Positions 42,765 to 50,920 of a DNA stretch of 64,000 nt are shown in pieces. The stretch's first letter is position 1. Every line of letters begins with the position of its first letter. The stretch comes from Paenibacillus sacheonensis. GTDB taxonomy: Bacteria; Bacillota; Bacilli; Paenibacillales; Paenibacillaceae. The translations under genes were made by a program, and so were the position numbers. The notes below the pieces were generated by a model that saw only the letters and a list, made by a program, of their open reading frames with translations, had not been told where the DNA came from and did not search any database. The DNA is taken from assembly GCF_009909195.1 (NCBI RefSeq), contig NZ_JAAAMU010000004.1, positions 434,001 to 498,000 of the forward strand, written 5' to 3'.

Positions 42765-43226
42765 CTGAGCGAACAATGGAACCGAACCGGCAGCGCCGCA
42801 TCGGAGTCGCACGGACAAATCATCTCCGCCATCTACCGTCACATGCAGGTCTTAATCGCAGCTGAGCTCGAGCCTTATCGAATCGGAAGCGGACAGTATA
42901 TTTTCCTGATGGCGATCGCATACGGGCAGCCCGTTACGCAGAAGGCGCTCAGCGAGAAGCTGCTCATCGACAAGACGACGACCGCCAAGGCGATAACCAA
43001 GCTGGAGGCCGAGGGTTATGTTAGGCGTGAGCCCAATCCATCCGACAACCGGTATCAATTGCTCTATCTGACCGAATCCGGGAGCGAGGCTGCGCCGAGG
43101 GTACAGGAAGCGCTGAACCGCATCAAGCACAAAACCCGGAAGGGGCTGACGGACGAAGCGTATGCCTCGTTGGTCGGCATGCTGAAGATCGTGCTTCGCA
43201 ATCTGACCGAACCGGAGGAGACGTAG
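42765..43226 (+). CDS. MarR-family transcriptional regulator, probable CTG start
   Basis: A 153-residue MarR protein if begun at CTG 42765, which lies seven bases after GAGGAGG. The first in-frame ATG (42843) lacks an SD and would cut helix 1 (QIISAIYRHMQVLIAAELEP). The HTH (TQKALSEKLLIDKTTTAKAITKLE) and wing (EPNPSDNRYQLLYLTE) are well conserved. It is followed without gap by two small enzyme-like genes. The twin direct repeats upstream are its likely site. Confidence 0.85.
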   Translation: MSEQWNRTGSAASESHGQIISAIYRHMQVLIAAELEPYRIGSGQYIFLMAIAYGQPVTQKALSEKLLIDKTTTAKAITKLEAEGYVRREPNPSDNRYQLLYLTESGSEAAPRVQEALNRIKHKTRKGLTDEAYASLVGMLKIVLRNLTEPEET

Positions 43227-43556
43227 ATGAGTTGGAACGGCGGAACTTTATTGACGAACGTGCTGCTCGGTTGGCCAGGCGTTACGACGCAGCCTCACCG
43301 GTTCGGCGGGGTCGAATTTCGAGTCCATGACCATGAGATCGGTCATCTGCACGGTGACCGCTTGTTCGATCTGCTTGTTCCCCGAACGGAACGTGGCCGG
43401 TGGATCGATGCGTCCAAAGCCCAGCCGCATCATATCTATCCCGAATCGAACTGGGTCTCCGTATATCTGAATACCGAGCAGGATGTTGCCGGCGCGATCG
43501 AAATCGCGAAATCGAACTATGAACGATTCAAGCCGAGAGGGAGAGATGCGAAATGA
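43227..43556 (+). CDS. DUF5519 / 'luciferase family' small protein
   Basis: A 109-residue protein with the DUF5519 pattern: EFRVHDHEIGHLHGDRLFDL and ARPHH-like KAQPHHIYPESNWVSVYL. The name 'luciferase' for this family reflects database wording and not light production. The ATG abuts the stop of the MarR gene and the 3' end overlaps the next gene by ATGA, so it is translationally coupled both sides. Function unknown; perhaps part of a MarR-controlled response. Confidence 0.8.
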   Translation: MSWNGGTLLTNVLLGWPGVTTQPHRFGGVEFRVHDHEIGHLHGDRLFDLLVPRTERGRWIDASKAQPHHIYPESNWVSVYLNTEQDVAGAIEIAKSNYERFKPRGRDAK

Positions 43557-43924
43557 TGATTGCCGTTCCGTTCATCGTCGTGGAGAATTGCAAGGAAGAA
43601 ATCCATTATTATCAGCGCGTGTTAGGCGGCGAGGTGACGATTCTCCGAAAGCAGGGGGAGGAAGTGCTGAACGCGGATCTGGAAGTCGAGGGGGCCGTGA
43701 TTAAATTCGCCGATACCCGAGCGGCCAAGCCGGCGCTGAAGGGCGATTACGTGAGAGTGTTCCTCAAGATCGAGACAGAGCATGCGTTTGGCGGCATATA
43801 TGACGCATTTTCCGCGGAAGGAATCGTGAATACGGCGGTGTACGAGGCTCCGTTCAATGGTTTGCTTGCGATCGTTACCGACCGGAACGGGGTATGCTGG
43901 GTGCTGTCGTATTACCGGACCTAA
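43553..43924 (+). CDS. VOC-family (glyoxalase/PhnB-like) protein
   Basis: A 123-residue vicinal-oxygen-chelate protein of the PhnB/DUF2 type: the first beta-alpha-beta unit IPFIVVENCKEEIHYYQRVLGG is close to the family standard (here VPFIVV), and the C-terminal unit ends GVCWVLSYY. GAGAGGGAGAGA precedes the ATG pair. These proteins may bind metal and small ligands; the activity is unknown. It is last of the MarR operon. Confidence 0.85.
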   Translation: MMIAVPFIVVENCKEEIHYYQRVLGGEVTILRKQGEEVLNADLEVEGAVIKFADTRAAKPALKGDYVRVFLKIETEHAFGGIYDAFSAEGIVNTAVYEAPFNGLLAIVTDRNGVCWVLSYYRT

Positions 43925-43986
43925 CGAGCGGATTGGTTATGGAGCCAAGGCTATGCTGCGCGAGACTACTTTTTGAATAACCCTTT

Positions 43987-44020
43987 AGATCCGGGGCAAG
44001 TCGCTCGGATCTTTCTTTTT
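43987..44020 (+). terminator. Terminator of the MarR/DUF5519/VOC operon
   Basis: AGATCCG (43987-43993) pairs with CGGATCT (44006-44012), followed by TTCTTTTTG. The loop is 12 nt. Confidence 0.7.
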
Positions 44021-44116
44021 GATAGGATGCAGTTCGCGGGGAGACGATTCATCCAGTGGGGGAGTGAACAGTTGGGAATGAACGATGAACGATGTCCGTT
44101 TACGTTTAGTAGCAAG

Positions 44117-44190
44117 AAATTCTAACGGTTGCGGGAGAGGTTATTTTGCTCAAAATGCTCCTTTTAGAATTCTAACGGTTGCCAGGTAGC
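44117..44190 (-). repeat. Dispersed intergenic repeat, inverted copy
   Basis: Read on the minus strand it gives GGCAACCGTTAGAATTCTAA, AGGAGCATTTTGAGCA, AAATAACCTCTCCCGCAACC, GTTAG, closely matching the copy at 27867-27940. Two ACCGTTAG words about 50 bp apart frame the unit. Confidence 0.85.
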
Positions 44191-44237
44191 CTTAAGGGAG
44201 GTTTGTGCGCGAGGATCGGCCAGTATGCACCGCATAA

Positions 44238-44310
44238 GGCCTGCTGCAAGCGTTAGCGTATTTTTGCCCCGTTTTTGGCGGAATAACGACGCTGATAATC
44301 GTTAAAATTC
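44238..44310 (+). repeat. Dispersed intergenic repeat, diverged direct copy
   Basis: Reads GGCCTGCTGCAAGCGTTAGC, a TTTTTGCCCCGTTTTTGGCG centre and GACGCTGATAATCGTTA. It keeps the two CGTTA words at the same spacing as the other copies but has diverged in the middle. Confidence 0.65.
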
Positions 44311-44360
44311 TGGTTCGCCTTCATCTGGCGTGCTCGGCAAGAGAGGTTTGGTAGCATTGG

Positions 44361-44455
44361 CGCGATGTGCGACGTGCGATGTGCGATTTGTGAAGTGCGA
44401 CGTGCGATGTGCGATGTGTGAAGTGCGATGTGTGAAGTGCGATGTGTGAAGTGCG
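44361..44455 (+). repeat. 14-bp-period minisatellite (GTGCGATGTGTGAA)
   Basis: Three clean head-to-tail copies of TGTGAAGTGCGATG at 44416-44451, preceded by more degenerate GTGCGACGTGCGATGTGCGA units. It is immediately followed by a hairpin (GATCGCCTCCGCCG / CGGCGGAGGCGATC at 44458-44491). Together with the dispersed repeats it fills the 818-bp gap 43925-44742, in which no other gene is supported. Confidence 0.85.
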
Positions 44456-44457
44456 CC

Positions 44458-44497
44458 GATCGCCTCCGCCGTCATGCCGGCGGAGGCGATCGTTTCC
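44458..44497 (+). terminator. Long GC-rich hairpin before the secreted glycosidase
   Basis: GATCGCCTCCGCCG (44458-44471) pairs perfectly with CGGCGGAGGCGATC (44478-44491) around a 6-nt loop, followed by GTTTCCT. It could be a terminator or leader structure ahead of the gene at 44743. Confidence 0.55.
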
Positions 44498-44742
44498 TTG
44501 AGCCGGGAATACCCGTTTCGTCGAACGATTTCACGATTCGCACGATTCGAGCAAACAAATGGAAAAACGCAGCAATGTCCGCGTGCCCTGGAACCTTTTA
44601 TACTGAAAGCAAGGGTGGAGCTCCCGTACAAATAGAGAAGGCGGGCTGTTTGTCATGCTCGGAAGGAGGCGAACGGAGTCAGCGGCGGCAGGAAACCGAA
44701 AGGCAAGCAAACGCATCACATACGATGAAAGGGAGTGCTTTA

Positions 44743-47259
44743 ATGTCGATTGCAATGAATGGCAGCCTCACCTTAGGAAGAAGAACGGCTCTTATCCTGC
44801 TCGCGCTAGTTACGCTTCTAGCGGTCATGGTCATTCCGAAGCGAGCGTTTGCGGCGGATTATACGACGCAGAACTGGCAGACGGTCGAAATCTCGCTGAC
44901 CAGCTCCAAGACGTACGCGGATCCGTTCGCGAACGTCGATGTCACCGCCACCTTCACCGGTCCGGGCGGAACGGTCATTACGCGGCCTGCCTTCTGGAAC
45001 GGCGGCAGCGTATGGAAAATCCGCTTCGCGCCGACGAAGACCGGCGCCTGGTCGATGACGACGTCGGCGAACGATCCGACCGATACGGGCTTGAACGGCA
45101 TTACGAAATCCATTCAGGTAAACGCTTACACGGGGAGTCTCGACATCTACAAGAAAGGCTTCCTCAAGGTCAGCAGCAACGGCCGCTACTTGACGTACAA
45201 CGACGGCACGCCGTTCTTCTACCTCGGCGACACGCATTGGATTTTGCCGCATGAGCGGTTCTCGACTTCCAACGCGACCGGCATCGCCTCGCAGTTCAAA
45301 TACGTCGTGGACAAGCGCGTCAGCCAAGGCTTCACGGTCTACCAGTCGGAACCGATCTGGCAGCCGCATGGCGGCGGCACCCATACGGGATCGGACGAGG
45401 AAGCGGTCGCCAATCTGAGCGACGGCTTCACGAGCGCCGATCTGGCCGGATTCGACAACCTCGACCGCAAGTTCAAATACATTGCCGACCAAGGCCTCGT
45501 CCATGCGAACGCGCAGGTATCCTGGGCGCAGGACCCGGCGAATTATTCCGTCTACACCGATGCTTACATGGCTCGCGTGGCGAAATATTGGGTCGCGCGC
45601 TTCGGTTCGTATCCGCTCATCTACACGATCGCGCAGGAGATCGACCGGAATATGTACGGCGCCTATAACGCGACGACGATGAGCAAATGGTATGCCGTCG
45701 GCCAGAGCATCAGCGACAACGATGCGTACGGCCAGCCGATCATGCCGCATATGGAAAACACGGGCACGTCGGTCGCTTCCAACTCGACCTGGGCGAGCAA
45801 GTCCTACCATGACGGTTGGGCGGTACAGTGGCAGGGCGACTTGACAGGCATGAGCACGGCGAAAGACTTCTACAATTTCAGTACCGCGAAGCCTTCCGTC
45901 CTGTACGAGAGCGCCTATGACGGCTTCTGGACGGATTCGACAGGTGCGCTCGGCGCTGCCTACAAAGCGTTCCAATACGGTATTTACGGCTATGGCTACG
46001 GCGCGTCCGGCGTGTGGAATGACGTCTACTCCAAGACTGGCGAGGCCGACGATTTCGGAACGGGGTACGAGCTGCCATCCCGTTACACGTGGTGGTACGA
46101 CGGAGCGAACTATGCGACCGGCAGCCAGTTGACGTACTTCAAGAGCTTCTATACGTCGCTAGAATGGTGGAAGCTGGTACCGCGGTTCGACGATGCCGCA
46201 TGGGGCTCGTTCAGCGATACCTCCAGATCGCTTCTGTCCTCGGACGGCAACAGCACGTACGTGACGTTCTTCTTCAACGGCACGACGAGCACCGGCACGA
46301 TCAAAGGCATGGACAACGGCTACTACTACGATGCCAAGTGGTTCAACCCGCGGACCGGCGCCTACACGGCGATCAGCACGACGGCGAAATCGACCTCCGG
46401 CCAGTGGAACGTTCCGTCTAAACCGGATACCAACGACTGGGTGCTGCTGCTGAAGAAAACGTCCGCGCCGGTGCCGGCGTCGACGAATCTGGCGCTCGGC
46501 AAAACCTATGCCAGCTCATCCTCGTGGGATAGCTCGCAAACGGCGGACAAGGCGTTCGACGGCTTGCTGACCACGGACTGGCAGGCATGCAACACATGCT
46601 GGAACGGACAGACCCTGGAGGTGAATTTCGGCGCGAGCACGACGTTCAACCGCGTCGTCCTCTCGGAGTACGACAACCGCACGACGGGCTACCGCATCGA
46701 ATATTGGAACGGCTCGACGTGGCAGACGGCATACACGGGCACGGGCATCGGCTCGTCGAAGACGATCACGTTCCCGTCGGTGACGGCCAGCAAGGCGCGG
46801 ATCTACTTTACGTCCGGTACCGCGAACGCGCCGATCATCTACGAATTCGAAATTTACAACGATGTCGTTAACCTGGCGCTCGGCAAGACGTATGCCAGCT
46901 CCTCGACGTGGGATGGGACGCAAACCGCGGACAAAGCCTTCGACGGTTCGCTCTCGACGAACTGGCAGGCATGCAGCAGCTGCTGGAACGGACAGACGCT
47001 CGAGGTGAACTTCGGCGCGAACACGACGTTCAACAAGGTCGTGCTCACGGAATACGACAGCCGCACGACGGGCTATCGCATCGAATATTGGAACGGCTCG
47101 ACGTGGCAGACGGCCTATACGGGCACGAGCATCGGCGCCTCGTTCGTGCCGAAGACGATCACGTTCTCGGCGGTGACGGGCAGCAAAGCGCGTATCTATT
47201 TCACATCCGGCACGAGTTATGCGCCGATCATTTACGAGTTCGAAGTGTACAATCAGTAA
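44743..47259 (+). CDS. Secreted DUF5060/DUF4038 glycoside hydrolase with two CBM32-like modules
   Basis: An 838-residue extracellular enzyme. The signal peptide ends at RAFA (about residue 37). Order of domains: DUF5060 Ig-like (about 40-125, WQTVEISLTSSKTYADPFAN onward); DUF4038/apiosidase-like (GH140-type) TIM barrel (about 140-470) with YLGDTHWILPHERF and TIAQEIDRN; a C-terminal beta domain; then two F5/8-type C carbohydrate-binding repeats (about 580-705 and 707-838) that share NLALGKTYASSS, TADKAFDG and YRIEYWNGSTWQTAYTGT. ATG 44743 is seven bases after GGGAG. It probably attacks plant cell-wall side chains; the exact linkage is not readable. Confidence 0.85.
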   Translation: MSIAMNGSLTLGRRTALILLALVTLLAVMVIPKRAFAADYTTQNWQTVEISLTSSKTYADPFANVDVTATFTGPGGTVITRPAFWNGGSVWKIRFAPTKTGAWSMTTSANDPTDTGLNGITKSIQVNAYTGSLDIYKKGFLKVSSNGRYLTYNDGTPFFYLGDTHWILPHERFSTSNATGIASQFKYVVDKRVSQGFTVYQSEPIWQPHGGGTHTGSDEEAVANLSDGFTSADLAGFDNLDRKFKYIADQGLVHANAQVSWAQDPANYSVYTDAYMARVAKYWVARFGSYPLIYTIAQEIDRNMYGAYNATTMSKWYAVGQSISDNDAYGQPIMPHMENTGTSVASNSTWASKSYHDGWAVQWQGDLTGMSTAKDFYNFSTAKPSVLYESAYDGFWTDSTGALGAAYKAFQYGIYGYGYGASGVWNDVYSKTGEADDFGTGYELPSRYTWWYDGANYATGSQLTYFKSFYTSLEWWKLVPRFDDAAWGSFSDTSRSLLSSDGNSTYVTFFFNGTTSTGTIKGMDNGYYYDAKWFNPRTGAYTAISTTAKSTSGQWNVPSKPDTNDWVLLLKKTSAPVPASTNLALGKTYASSSSWDSSQTADKAFDGLLTTDWQACNTCWNGQTLEVNFGASTTFNRVVLSEYDNRTTGYRIEYWNGSTWQTAYTGTGIGSSKTITFPSVTASKARIYFTSGTANAPIIYEFEIYNDVVNLALGKTYASSSTWDGTQTADKAFDGSLSTNWQACSSCWNGQTLEVNFGANTTFNKVVLTEYDSRTTGYRIEYWNGSTWQTAYTGTSIGASFVPKTITFSAVTGSKARIYFTSGTSYAPIIYEFEVYNQ

Positions 47260-47282
47260 CAGGCGCCATTCATGCTGGCGGA

Positions 47283-47317
47283 AAGTCCGGAAACCTAACC
47301 AGGTTTCCGGGCTTTTT
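47283..47317 (+). terminator. Terminator after the secreted glycosidase gene
   Basis: AAGTCCGGAAACCT (47283-47296) pairs with AGGTTTCCGGGCTT (one G-U) around AACC, followed by six T. Confidence 0.9.
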
Positions 47318-47391
47318 TGTACGGACCGATGTTAACGGTTTTGCTCGCCGGCGAATAGAGTATGGGGACGATTCGGAAAGGGGAACAGCTC

Positions 47392-48369
47392 ATGGCGACC
47401 ATAACGGTAGCGGCAGTGGGAGACCTGCTGATGCGCGGGGTAATCATCGATTCGGCAAGACGCACGGACCGCGCCGGCAAGAAGGAAAGCTACGCGTTCC
47501 GGCCGATTTTCGCGAAGGTAGTCCCCCATCTCAGGAGGCCGGACGTGACGATCGGGAACCTGGAGACGACCTTATCGGGACAACGCTGGTTCAAACAAGG
47601 CGCGGGAAAGCCATACAAATACGAACGGATCAGCCGCTTCGGCAATCCGATGTTCAATTGTCCGGATGAGCTTGCCGGGACCTTGAAGCAGATCGGCTTC
47701 GATATCTTGACGACGGCGAACAATCACTGCATGGACGGCGGATCGGCCGGCTTGAAACGGACGCTGCGCGTGCTCGACCGGCACGGTCTCCGACATACGG
47801 GGACTGCCCGCACGCCAAAGGAATCCCGGCGGCTGCTCATTGTCCGCGCGAAGGGGATCAAGCTCGGCATTCTCGCCTACACCTACGGAACCAATAAGTT
47901 CTCGGTACCGGAGCCGTGGCTCGTGAACCGAATCCAAGACGAGCGAATCGTGGCGGATCTCAAGCGATTGAAGAAACGGACGGACGCGATTATCGTCTGC
48001 ATGCACTTCGGCACGGAATATAAGCGCACTCCGAATGACAAGCAGCGCAGGCTTGTCCGCCTGCTGCTGAAGCATGGCGCCAACGCCGTGCTGGGCGCGC
48101 ATCCCCATGTTCTTCAGACCGTCACGACGAGCATGACCCAAGACATCGACGGCAAGGTTCGCAGGCGGGTCGCCGCTTATTCGCTTGGCAACTTCATCTC
48201 GGACCGGTTGTACGGAAACGCGCACACGCTGCACGGGATGATTTTGACGCTGACCCTTCGGAAGGATCGGAGCGGGAAGACCGATATCACGAAGGTGCGG
48301 AGGCTCCGAACGACCTCCAAGCAGAGCAGCGCGAACGGGCGCTCCGTATTCCGGATCGTGCCCCGATAA
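47392..48369 (+). CDS. CapA-family (poly-gamma-glutamate synthesis-like) protein
   Basis: A 325-residue metallophosphatase-like protein of the CapA/PgsA family: VGDLLMRG, GNLETTLSG, FDILTTANNHCMDGG, HFGTEYKRTPNDKQR and GAHPHVLQ are the metal-site motifs. It lacks the usual membrane anchor, so it is a soluble or intracellular member. No pgsB/C genes are nearby. ATG 47392 has AAAGGGGA seven bases before; the frame upstream is open but the SD favours this start. Confidence 0.85.
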   Translation: MATITVAAVGDLLMRGVIIDSARRTDRAGKKESYAFRPIFAKVVPHLRRPDVTIGNLETTLSGQRWFKQGAGKPYKYERISRFGNPMFNCPDELAGTLKQIGFDILTTANNHCMDGGSAGLKRTLRVLDRHGLRHTGTARTPKESRRLLIVRAKGIKLGILAYTYGTNKFSVPEPWLVNRIQDERIVADLKRLKKRTDAIIVCMHFGTEYKRTPNDKQRRLVRLLLKHGANAVLGAHPHVLQTVTTSMTQDIDGKVRRRVAAYSLGNFISDRLYGNAHTLHGMILTLTLRKDRSGKTDITKVRRLRTTSKQSSANGRSVFRIVPR

Positions 48370-48429
48370 GGAGAAGAGGAGCACGGGGGGACCTTTGCAG
48401 CTCTTCCCTTGAATTTCTCGTCAGCCCGA

Positions 48430-48455
48430 GGCTCTCGAAATTAACTTCGAGAGCC
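48430..48455 (+). terminator. Hairpin after capA-like gene
   Basis: A 10-bp perfect stem GGCTCTCGAA with TTCGAGAGCC and a 6-nt loop. The T tract is short (GCTTTA), so termination may be partial. Confidence 0.55.
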
Positions 48456-48573
48456 GCTTTAGGATGTTGTGCCGTTTTCGCCTTTTTTTGGACGGGCATG
48501 CCGATTAAATCCCGACGTCATTCATGGTAAACTAGCAGTGAGATTGCTAGCGAATCGGCGAAGGGGAGAAACG

Positions 48574-48864
48574 ATGAAAACATCAGCCTTGAAGTACTTT
48601 CGATGGATCAGTTATTTGGAGGGCACTTCGTTCTTGTTCCTGTTATGCATTGCCATGCCGCTCAAATACATCGGCGATCGTCCGGAGGCCGTATCGGTCA
48701 CCGGCGGTATTCACGGATTGTTGTTCTCGCTCTATCTGATTGGCATCGTCATCATGGCTATTCTGTTCCGTTGGAAGGCGCTGCGGATCGTCGGCGCCGT
48801 AATCGCCGCTTTCCTGCCGCTGGGACCTTTCGTATTCGAGCGAAGGTTGAAGGCCGGCGCATAA
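48574..48864 (+). CDS. DUF3817 integral membrane protein
   Basis: A 96-residue protein with three transmembrane helices and the DUF3817 pattern: RWISYLEGTSFLFLLCIAMPLKY at the N-terminus, GGIHGLLFSLYL in the centre and FLPLGPFVFERRL at the end. AAGGGGAGAA precedes ATG 48574. Function unknown. It is followed by a bidirectional terminator. Confidence 0.87.
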   Translation: MKTSALKYFRWISYLEGTSFLFLLCIAMPLKYIGDRPEAVSVTGGIHGLLFSLYLIGIVIMAILFRWKALRIVGAVIAAFLPLGPFVFERRLKAGA

Positions 48865-48974
48865 GAAGCGCGCGGCGCCGTACCGCGACTTGAATATCGG
48901 CAGGGCAACAGCGGCGGGTATTTGCAACCATCGTCTGCGCGCGGCGACAAGACAAGCCTAGCTTCGAGGAACAT

Positions 48975-49006
48975 GAAAAACCAGCTGCCGTCGCAGCTGG
49001 TTTTTC
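48975..49006. terminator. Bidirectional terminator
   Basis: A perfect 14-bp stem GAAAAACCAGCTGC with GCAGCTGGTTTTTC and a CGTC loop. It serves the DUF3817 gene on the plus strand and the phosphotransferase gene on the minus strand. Confidence 0.9.
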
Positions 49007-49130
49007 GTGATTCGAACCCCTTGAGGAGGACGGATCAACCGTTAGAGAGGGAGAGCCCGAAGATAGATATCGCGAAGGCCGAGTCCGAAATAATAGGGGT
49101 CGACCCGAACGGCCAGGATGACCGCTTTGT

Positions 49131-50018
49131 TTATCGCGAGCTGTAGTCTTGCATGATGACCTGCAGCACTTGCTTGCCCCAATTCGCGGCTTCCGAACCC
49201 GGTTCGTTCCAAGCATGCGTGATCAGCGCTTTCCATAACGCCCAGCCGCGTGCCCGATCGATGGTATCCTCGTCGGCATCCATGCGCTGCAGGAAGATCT
49301 TGCGGCTCACGTCGTCGAAAAAGTTCCATGCCATGACAAGGTCGCTTGAAGGATCGCCGACGCCCATCGTTCCGAAATCGATAACGCCGCTCAGCCTTCC
49401 GTCCTTCGCGAGCAGATTGCCTACCGCGACATCGCCGTGCAGCCACAGCGGATCTGCTTGGAAGGTTGTCGCAAGCGACAGCTCCCAGATTTCCGTCATC
49501 AGCTTGGCATCGTATGGGCCGGAAAGCTTCGCAATGACGGATCTCGTATCGTCGTCGTAGACGGCTAGGTTGCCGCCGCGATGGAAGTTTTGAACGCCCG
49601 CCGGCACGCCTTGGCTGGCGTCGATCGCTTGAAGCTCCTTCAGAAACCCTGCGAGGTCTACGGCGAATTCGTTTAAATCGCGGACGTTGGCAGGGGTGAC
49701 GGTATCGCCTTCGATCCATCGGTTGACCGACCAAGGAAGGGGATAGTCGTCGGATGGCTCGCCTTTTGCAACGGGAGCAGGAATAGGCAGGGAGAGCCGG
49801 GGTTGGAAAACAGGAAGCCAGGCCAATTCCTTCTCCACGGCGGAAGCGTAGCTGACGTGGCTCGGCAGTCGAACGGTCATCTCGCTGCCCAGCCGATAGG
49901 TTCGGTTATCGTGTCCGCTCTTTTCGACGGGCTTTATCGTCAGATCCTTCCACGCCGGGAATTGACGGTCGATTAGCCGGCGTACCAGTTCGGTCGTGAT
50001 GGTAATTATTTTCTTCAC
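49131..50018 (-). CDS. Aminoglycoside phosphotransferase-family kinase
   Basis: A 295-residue APH/choline-kinase-like protein. The catalytic loop WLHGDVAVGNLL (Asp and Asn) and the metal motif GVIDFGTMGVGDPSSDL are clear; NRWIEGD marks the hinge. It starts with GTG 50018 and has only a weak SD (GAAAGCG). Chromosomal members of this type often act on unknown small molecules, so drug resistance should not be assumed. Confidence 0.85.
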   Translation of the reverse strand: MKKIITITTELVRRLIDRQFPAWKDLTIKPVEKSGHDNRTYRLGSEMTVRLPSHVSYASAVEKELAWLPVFQPRLSLPIPAPVAKGEPSDDYPLPWSVNRWIEGDTVTPANVRDLNEFAVDLAGFLKELQAIDASQGVPAGVQNFHRGGNLAVYDDDTRSVIAKLSGPYDAKLMTEIWELSLATTFQADPLWLHGDVAVGNLLAKDGRLSGVIDFGTMGVGDPSSDLVMAWNFFDDVSRKIFLQRMDADEDTIDRARGWALWKALITHAWNEPGSEAANWGKQVLQVIMQDYSSR

Positions 50019-50277
50019 CGCTTTCTGAAAGCTTCATTACGTCCATCCTAGTTTATATCACCGACTTCTTACAAGTCCTATATTGACTGTAATCGTTTTT
50101 TCCCGATGTACGTCCGTGAGCGGAGAATGCAAAGCTTGGTGTAAAAGACGATTCCGACTTATTTGATGGGCCAAGTAATCGTTCAGGTGTGATCGATGCT
50201 GCAGGCAGGAATCGCCGCGCCGCCCATCGAAGAGTTCCGAGTCCGGTAACTACCATCTAACAAAAGCGGGGAAGCGT

Positions 50278-50778
50278 ATGAATATCGTTCTGGTCGGCAT
50301 GTCGGGAGCAGGTAAAAGCACGATCGGCGTGCTGCTGGCCAAATCATTAGGCATGGACTTCGTGGATACCGATCTGGTCATTCAGCGCCGCGAAGGCCGA
50401 TTGCTGCAAGAAATCATCGATCAAGACGGGATCGACGCGTTCATGGAGATCGAGGAGGACGTCGTCTCTGACTTGCGGCTGACGCAGTGCATCATCGCTA
50501 CGGGCGGCAGCGTGATCTATTCCGATCGGGCGATGAATGCCCTAAAGCAGGGAGGGCGGGTCATTTATTTGCATGTCCCGTACGAGGAGATTGCAAGACG
50601 GTTGACCACTATCGCGACCAGAGGCATCGTGATGAAGAACGGGAACAGCCTCCAAGACGTATACAATGAAAGAGTGCCCCTATACCTCAAGCATAGCGAT
50701 CGAACGATTGACTGCACGGAGAAGGATATTGAACAATGCGTACAGGAAATCAAAATCGAATGGTTAACGAATGCGTAA
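50278..50778 (+). CDS. Shikimate kinase-like protein
   Basis: A 166-residue P-loop kinase: Walker A GMSGAGKST (about 7-15), DFVDTDLVIQ with the Mg/shikimate Asp, ATGGSVIYS, and a lid Arg in TIATRGIVM followed by RVPLYLKHSD. This matches AroK in order and length, though the central RxxE substrate motif is altered (ICDG-like EEDVVSDLRL region). It could be a genuine AroK or a paralogous small-molecule kinase. GCGGGGAAGC precedes the ATG. Confidence 0.78.
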   Translation: MNIVLVGMSGAGKSTIGVLLAKSLGMDFVDTDLVIQRREGRLLQEIIDQDGIDAFMEIEEDVVSDLRLTQCIIATGGSVIYSDRAMNALKQGGRVIYLHVPYEEIARRLTTIATRGIVMKNGNSLQDVYNERVPLYLKHSDRTIDCTEKDIEQCVQEIKIEWLTNA

Positions 50779-50864
50779 AAAAACGGTAGCCTGCGGCTTG
50801 GAACGCGGCTTTGTTTTCGGTTTCGTGGAATAGAAGCTTAACGCTTGCGGCATTGCCGCAAAAT

Positions 50865-50896
50865 AAAAACCATTGTCCGGCGGACAATGGTTTTTT
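50865..50896. terminator. Bidirectional terminator
   Basis: A 15-bp stem AAAAACCATTGTCCG with CGGACAATGGTTTTT, A- and T-flanked on both sides. It separates the convergent shikimate kinase and nitrate reductase genes. Confidence 0.92.
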
Positions 50897-50920
50897 GCTG
50901 TATCGCTTGGTTTACTCCCG

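Noticed and set aside
44361-44455. Possible CRISPR or coding repeat
   Set aside because: 14-bp head-to-tail units without unique spacers. The frame through it joins the glycosidase gene upstream of its signal peptide, but the SD and signal peptide fix the start at 44743.
49131-50018. Aminoglycoside resistance gene
   Set aside because: Only the general APH fold is visible; chromosomal context gives no sign of a resistance cassette or transfer.
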